A DNA stretch of 23,502 nucleotides from JBDRNO01 sp043811005 (GTDB lineage: Bacteria > Bacteroidota > Bacteroidia > NORP154). A program made the position numbers and the translations under genes. The notes beneath the pieces were generated by a model. The model saw nothing but the letters and a program-made list of their open reading frames with translations. It was not told the DNA's origin and did not search any database. Of the stretch, positions 20,839 through 23,502 are shown piece by piece. The stretch spans positions 1 through 23,502 of the forward strand of contig JBDRNO010000185.1 in the NCBI GenBank assembly GCA_043811005.1. Reading direction: 5' to 3'. Numbering within the stretch: the first letter of the stretch is position 1; each line of letters begins with the position of its first letter.

Positions 20839-22029
20839 TCATTCTTTTAATGAGTTCTTCATCTCTTCAACAACTTTCTTAAGATATTCTGCATCTTTAC
20901 TGCCAGATTTTTTGGCAAATTCGAGGGCCTTCTCTTCAAATTTGACAGCCTCTTCTTTCAAGCCGAGTTTGAACAATATCCGCGCGTATGTATCTGTATT
21001 ATACTGTGTTTCCTCTAATCCTACAGATCGCTTTGCCCATCTCATAGCTTTTTCTAACAAAATCTCATTATCGATATGTATATAGAGATTCCATGCAAGG
21101 CAATTCAGGGTTTGGGAATCGTCATAAAAAAAATTTTCTGCACCCTCTACTGCTAGTTTAGCAAAATTTTGCCAGTCCTTCAATTCCTCACAGTATCTCA
21201 AATCAAAATTAGCAATTAGTTTATCAGCTTGATTAAAACCAGATTCCTTAACTTTAGCCTTCAACTCAATATATGCTTTCTCATCTATTTCTTTAGCCTG
21301 AATCATCTTAAAACATTGCCTCATGTATGTCCTATAAATCTTCTCACCTACCAAATCTGCTGTGTATAAAGAATCATATTGATCCCGGTTCTTTATCAAA
21401 AGTTGAAACTCTCTCGAATCGATATCATTCAGATATTGATATATAAGATTCCAATTTTCTGATGACAATAGATCACTATCACTTTGAGTTGCAAGGTAAG
21501 ATGATAACACTTCATTTGTAGGCAAACGTGCTGTTTTCAAAGCAGTAATGTATTGAGCCATGAATTCAGCACTCCTGTTTCCATTATCATATCTTTTCTG
21601 AAATATAGAAAATTGCTTATTGGGGTCCATGGCTTCTCTCCCAACTTCTATTAATCCATGAGGGGGTTTCTTCCCGCAGCTTCTGTGCACCAAATCACCG
21701 TTCCTATTGACATATAAGAAAGTAGGATATGCATTCACTTGGTATTGTTCTCTGAGCTTAATCCCCTCGCCTTTCTCCGCGTCAATTTTTACACAGATGA
21801 AGTTTTTATTGTAAAAATCAGCCACCGCATCATTTGCAAAAACATTTTTATCCATCCATTTGCAGGGACCACACCATGTAGTGTATACATCAATAAATAC
21901 CAGCTTGTTTTCGTTTTTGGCTTTTTGCAAGGCAGTTGAAAAGCCTTCTCTAATAAAGTCAATACCCTGACTATAGGATGTTCCGATTATAAGAAGACTT
22001 GTAAGGGCTGGAAAAATATGTTTGAACAT
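20839..22029 (-). CDS. Exported thioredoxin-fold protein with helical-repeat C-terminus (cassette B)
   Basis: This 396-residue paralogue of 18466-19317 has the same signal peptide (MFKHIFPALTSLLIIG), WCGPC at the same place (52-56) and the cis-proline in AYPTFLYV at the same place (P102). From about residue 240 it departs: instead of a membrane anchor it has about 150 residues of amphipathic helices that look like TPR-type repeats (LNCLAWNLYIHIDN, MRWAKRSVGLEETQYNTDTY, ARILFKLGLKEEAVKFEEKA). It would be periplasmic or secreted and soluble, with the repeats as a docking surface. The CAP gene at 22057 lies 27 bases upstream on the same strand, so the two are almost surely co-transcribed. The shared signal sequence may reflect recent duplication or gene conversion. 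Confidence 0.87.
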   Translation of the reverse strand: MFKHIFPALTSLLIIGTSYSQGIDFIREGFSTALQKAKNENKLVFIDVYTTWCGPCKWMDKNVFANDAVADFYNKNFICVKIDAEKGEGIKLREQYQVNAYPTFLYVNRNGDLVHRSCGKKPPHGLIEVGREAMDPNKQFSIFQKRYDNGNRSAEFMAQYITALKTARLPTNEVLSSYLATQSDSDLLSSENWNLIYQYLNDIDSREFQLLIKNRDQYDSLYTADLVGEKIYRTYMRQCFKMIQAKEIDEKAYIELKAKVKESGFNQADKLIANFDLRYCEELKDWQNFAKLAVEGAENFFYDDSQTLNCLAWNLYIHIDNEILLEKAMRWAKRSVGLEETQYNTDTYARILFKLGLKEEAVKFEEKALEFAKKSGSKDAEYLKKVVEEMKNSLKE

Positions 22030-22056
22030 TACTTCCTTTCTTTATGTAATGGAAAT

Positions 22057-22767
22057 TTATCCTCCAAAATTCTGTGTTGCATAAGCATAATTTTTCTTCA
22101 TGCTTTTATATAAAACCTCAGGCAACGCGACACCGCATCCGAGGAATCTGAAATCAGGGTGTAGAATGTTTTTCCTGTGCCCCCGGGAACTCATCCATGA
22201 TTTCACCATATTTTCAGCAAGCTCAAGGTAGGTCATTGGCTTGTATTCTGATTCCTTTAACGAGTATCGTGATAAAAAAAATATTTTGGGTCTGGAATAT
22301 CCAATGCAAATTAAAGGACGCTCCATAAGAACATTTTCTCCTGATAGATTAAAACGACCACCAAAGTATCTGATCCTATCACCCGGCGAATAAAACTTTT
22401 TGTCTTTTTTATTATAATGGCTACAGAACTTTTTCTCCCGCATTTGCTCCGAGTGAAACCGGGCAGCTTTGCTAAGTTCTGCTGAAAAAGATAGTTTCGG
22501 GTTTTTTCTCTTTTTTCTTTCTTTGTTGGTTAAATGAAAAATTGCAGCGTTTAGCAGTTCAATGTCAGGGTTTTTAAAATTAATTGGGTTATTCAGTTTT
22601 TCCAGTTTCAGGAATTCTTTTGTGTTGTAATTCACATATAAACTGTCTGAATCAGAAATGACCTCAATGGTATTATTTGGTGTTTGAGAATATGAAGATG
22701 GGGAAAGGATGAGCAGTGAGATGAAAATGAACCATAAAAATATGAAAAATATTTTATGCTTTTGCAC
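22057..22767 (-). CDS. Exported CAP-domain protein (cassette B)
   Basis: The gene encodes a 236-residue CAP protein if it starts at GTG 22767. The open frame runs on to 23019, but that extra 84-codon part lies antisense to another gene and has no counterpart in the paralogue. From GTG 22767 the product begins with a clear signal peptide (IFFIFLWFIFISLLIL, then PSSYSQ) and matches the length of the 19410-20108 protein. CAP motifs: HSEQMR (H105), CSH (115-117), GEN (143-145), GHRKNIL (196-202), LGCGVA and YAYATQNFGG at the end. Between GEN and TYLELAE it differs completely from its paralogue (ERPLICIGYSRPKIFFLSRY). The thioredoxin-TPR gene follows after 27 bases. Confidence 0.85.
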   Translation of the reverse strand: MQKHKIFFIFLWFIFISLLILSPSSYSQTPNNTIEVISDSDSLYVNYNTKEFLKLEKLNNPINFKNPDIELLNAAIFHLTNKERKKRKNPKLSFSAELSKAARFHSEQMREKKFCSHYNKKDKKFYSPGDRIRYFGGRFNLSGENVLMERPLICIGYSRPKIFFLSRYSLKESEYKPMTYLELAENMVKSWMSSRGHRKNILHPDFRFLGCGVALPEVLYKSMKKNYAYATQNFGG

Positions 22768-22768
22768 A

Positions 22769-23005
22769 ATGGAAAAAGATGTTATTGAACGGAAGTTAAA
22801 AGCAGAGTTGGATTTTTTCAAGGTATATGTTGTATTTATTATCGGACTTGTAACCGGAATAGTGAATTTATATTTTAAGCTTATAGAAAATTTTAATATC
22901 TTTGTATTGATATTAATATTTGGGGGAGTTTTGCTGCTAATTTTTTTTCTTGGATTAACTATTAAAACATATATAGCTATTAAAAAGCTAACCAAACTAA
23001 AATAA
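22769..23005 (+). CDS. Small membrane protein with two hydrophobic segments
   Basis: This 78-residue protein begins MEKDVIERKLKAELDFFK, a charged head. Two membrane segments follow: about 19-34 (VYVVFIIGLVTGIVNLYF) and about 43-66 (FVLILIFGGVLLLIFFLGL), with a basic end (KKLTKLK). I do not recognise a named family; small pairs of this design occur, as I recall, in other Bacteroidota and thermophiles without assigned function. ATG 22769 is preferred over an in-frame ATG at 22709, since the earlier part lies over the CAP gene's signal peptide. It starts one base from the divergent CAP gene start. The 34-residue gene at 23009 follows after three bases. Confidence 0.65.
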   Translation: MEKDVIERKLKAELDFFKVYVVFIIGLVTGIVNLYFKLIENFNIFVLILIFGGVLLLIFFLGLTIKTYIAIKKLTKLK

Positions 23006-23008
23006 GCA

Positions 23009-23113
23009 ATGATGACCATAGCATTAATATTACTTATAGTAATGTGTGTTTCTGTATTAGCAACCTTTGGTTTTATTTTATATGATACTCTAAAAAGGGG
23101 TATTGATGATTGA
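23009..23113 (+). CDS. 34-residue single-pass membrane protein
   Basis: ATG at 23009 (a second at 23012) opens a 34-codon frame: MMTIALILLIVMCVSVLATF, then GFILYDTLKRGIDD, ending at TGA 23111-23113. It has one membrane segment and a short charged tail, the normal make-up of a real small membrane peptide. It follows the 78-residue membrane protein by three bases, so the two form a tight pair on the plus strand between two minus-strand CAP genes. No family is recognised. It could be a regulator or partner of its neighbour; the spacing is the main support. Confidence 0.5.
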   Translation: MMTIALILLIVMCVSVLATFGFILYDTLKRGIDD

Positions 23114-23176
23114 TCTTATATCGTATTTATTTTTTCTATCCCCCAAAATTCTGCGTTGCATAAGCATAATTTTTCT

Positions 23177-23502
23177 TTATGCTTTATATAAAACCTCAGG
23201 CAATGCAACCCCGCATCCGAGGAATCTGAAATCCGGGTTTAGAATGTTTTCCCTGTGACCATAAGAACCCATCCAGCCATTAACCATTTTTTCAGCAAGC
23301 TCAAAGTAGGTATAAGGTATTATCTCCTTTTTCTTTCCACCTGATAAAAAGGAAAAAATACCATAACGATTTATTTCCCTGTAATCCACGGCTGGATATT
23401 TGGATATATTTTCTCCCCAGCCATTGAATTTGCCGCCAAAGTATTTAATCCTGTCACCCGGCGAATAAAATTCTTTGTCTTTTATGTTTTTGTGGCTGAA
23501 AA
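23177..23502 (-). CDS. CAP-domain protein, third copy, 5' cut by window and 3' frameshifted
   Basis: Read from the window edge, this is the C-terminal half of a third CAP paralogue: FSHKN.. region, YSPGDRIKYFGG, GWGENISKYPAVDYREINRY, GSYGHRENILNPDFRFLGCG and VALPEVLYK. Then it stops at 23177-23179. One T is missing from the run at 23183-23185 (three here, four at 22107-22110), so one A is missing from the codon run for Y-K-S. Restoring it would give YAYATQNFGG and a stop at 23136-23138. The last 15 or so residues of the fold are lost or replaced. The DNA of 23372-23502 is identical to 19646-19776, while 3' of about 23257 it resembles the 22057-22767 gene, so the copy is a mosaic. No thioredoxin gene follows it. 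Confidence 0.8.
   Translation of the reverse strand, partial: FSHKNIKDKEFYSPGDRIKYFGGKFNGWGENISKYPAVDYREINRYGIFSFLSGGKKKEIIPYTYFELAEKMVNGWMGSYGHRENILNPDFRFLGCGVALPEVLYKA

Noticed and set aside
20601..20882. 93-codon plus-strand hydrophobic frame
   Set aside because: It overlaps the 3' end of the thioredoxin-TPR gene in antisense and is made of Phe/Leu/Ser runs as expected from AT-rich antisense DNA.
22768..23019. 84-codon N-terminal extension of the CAP protein
   Set aside because: It lies antisense to a more convincing membrane-protein gene, has no counterpart in the paralogue, and precedes a clear signal peptide.

Overview
The window looks like chromosome from an uncultured member of the Bacteroidota. 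It is AT-rich and starts genes without strong Shine-Dalgarno sites. Three places carry a TAnnTTTG-type -7 promoter element. The gene families fit the same group: an ECF sigma factor with a TonB-like partner, a DUF4846-type lipoprotein, a TlpA-type lipoprotein, and a large alpha-2-macroglobulin next to penicillin-binding protein 1C.

Layout. Bases 1-1159 are a repeat graveyard: a heptamer inverted repeat, a GC-rich dispersed repeat, the 3' end of a decayed gene, and an internally deleted element with the start of a GxxExxY gene. An ECF sigma factor follows (1160-1747). Directly behind it lies an unusual protein with a zinc-binding anti-sigma head, a membrane segment and a TonB C-terminal domain (1750-3255). 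A block of four short hairpins with varying but complementary stems separates this pair from a DUF4846-type lipoprotein (3550-4416). Then come an uncharacterised protein (4621-5403) and a three-part membrane enzyme, isoprenylcysteine methyltransferase-like + PAP2 phosphatase + Lgt-like (5575-7494). Each is preceded by another short-period inverted-repeat element. On the minus strand, alpha-2-macroglobulin (10356-15968) and pbpC (7712-10102) form the familiar periplasmic defence and repair pair. A toxin-antitoxin module (16311-16882) sits between two copies of a 33-bp palindrome.

Bases 16942-23502 are almost all minus strand and hold a family of exported proteins: a TlpA-like lipoprotein, two paralogous exported thioredoxins and three paralogous CAP-domain proteins. 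The order CAP then thioredoxin occurs twice, so this is a duplicated cassette. The third CAP copy, cut by the window edge, is a mosaic of the other two and has a one-base frameshift near its end. Two small membrane-protein genes lie on the plus strand between CAP copies.

The parts most likely to repay study are the CAP-thioredoxin cassette array, the ICMT-PAP2-Lgt fusion with its neighbour, the anti-sigma/TonB fusion, and the short-period inverted-repeat elements linked to GxxExxY. No rRNA, tRNA or CRISPR array was seen.
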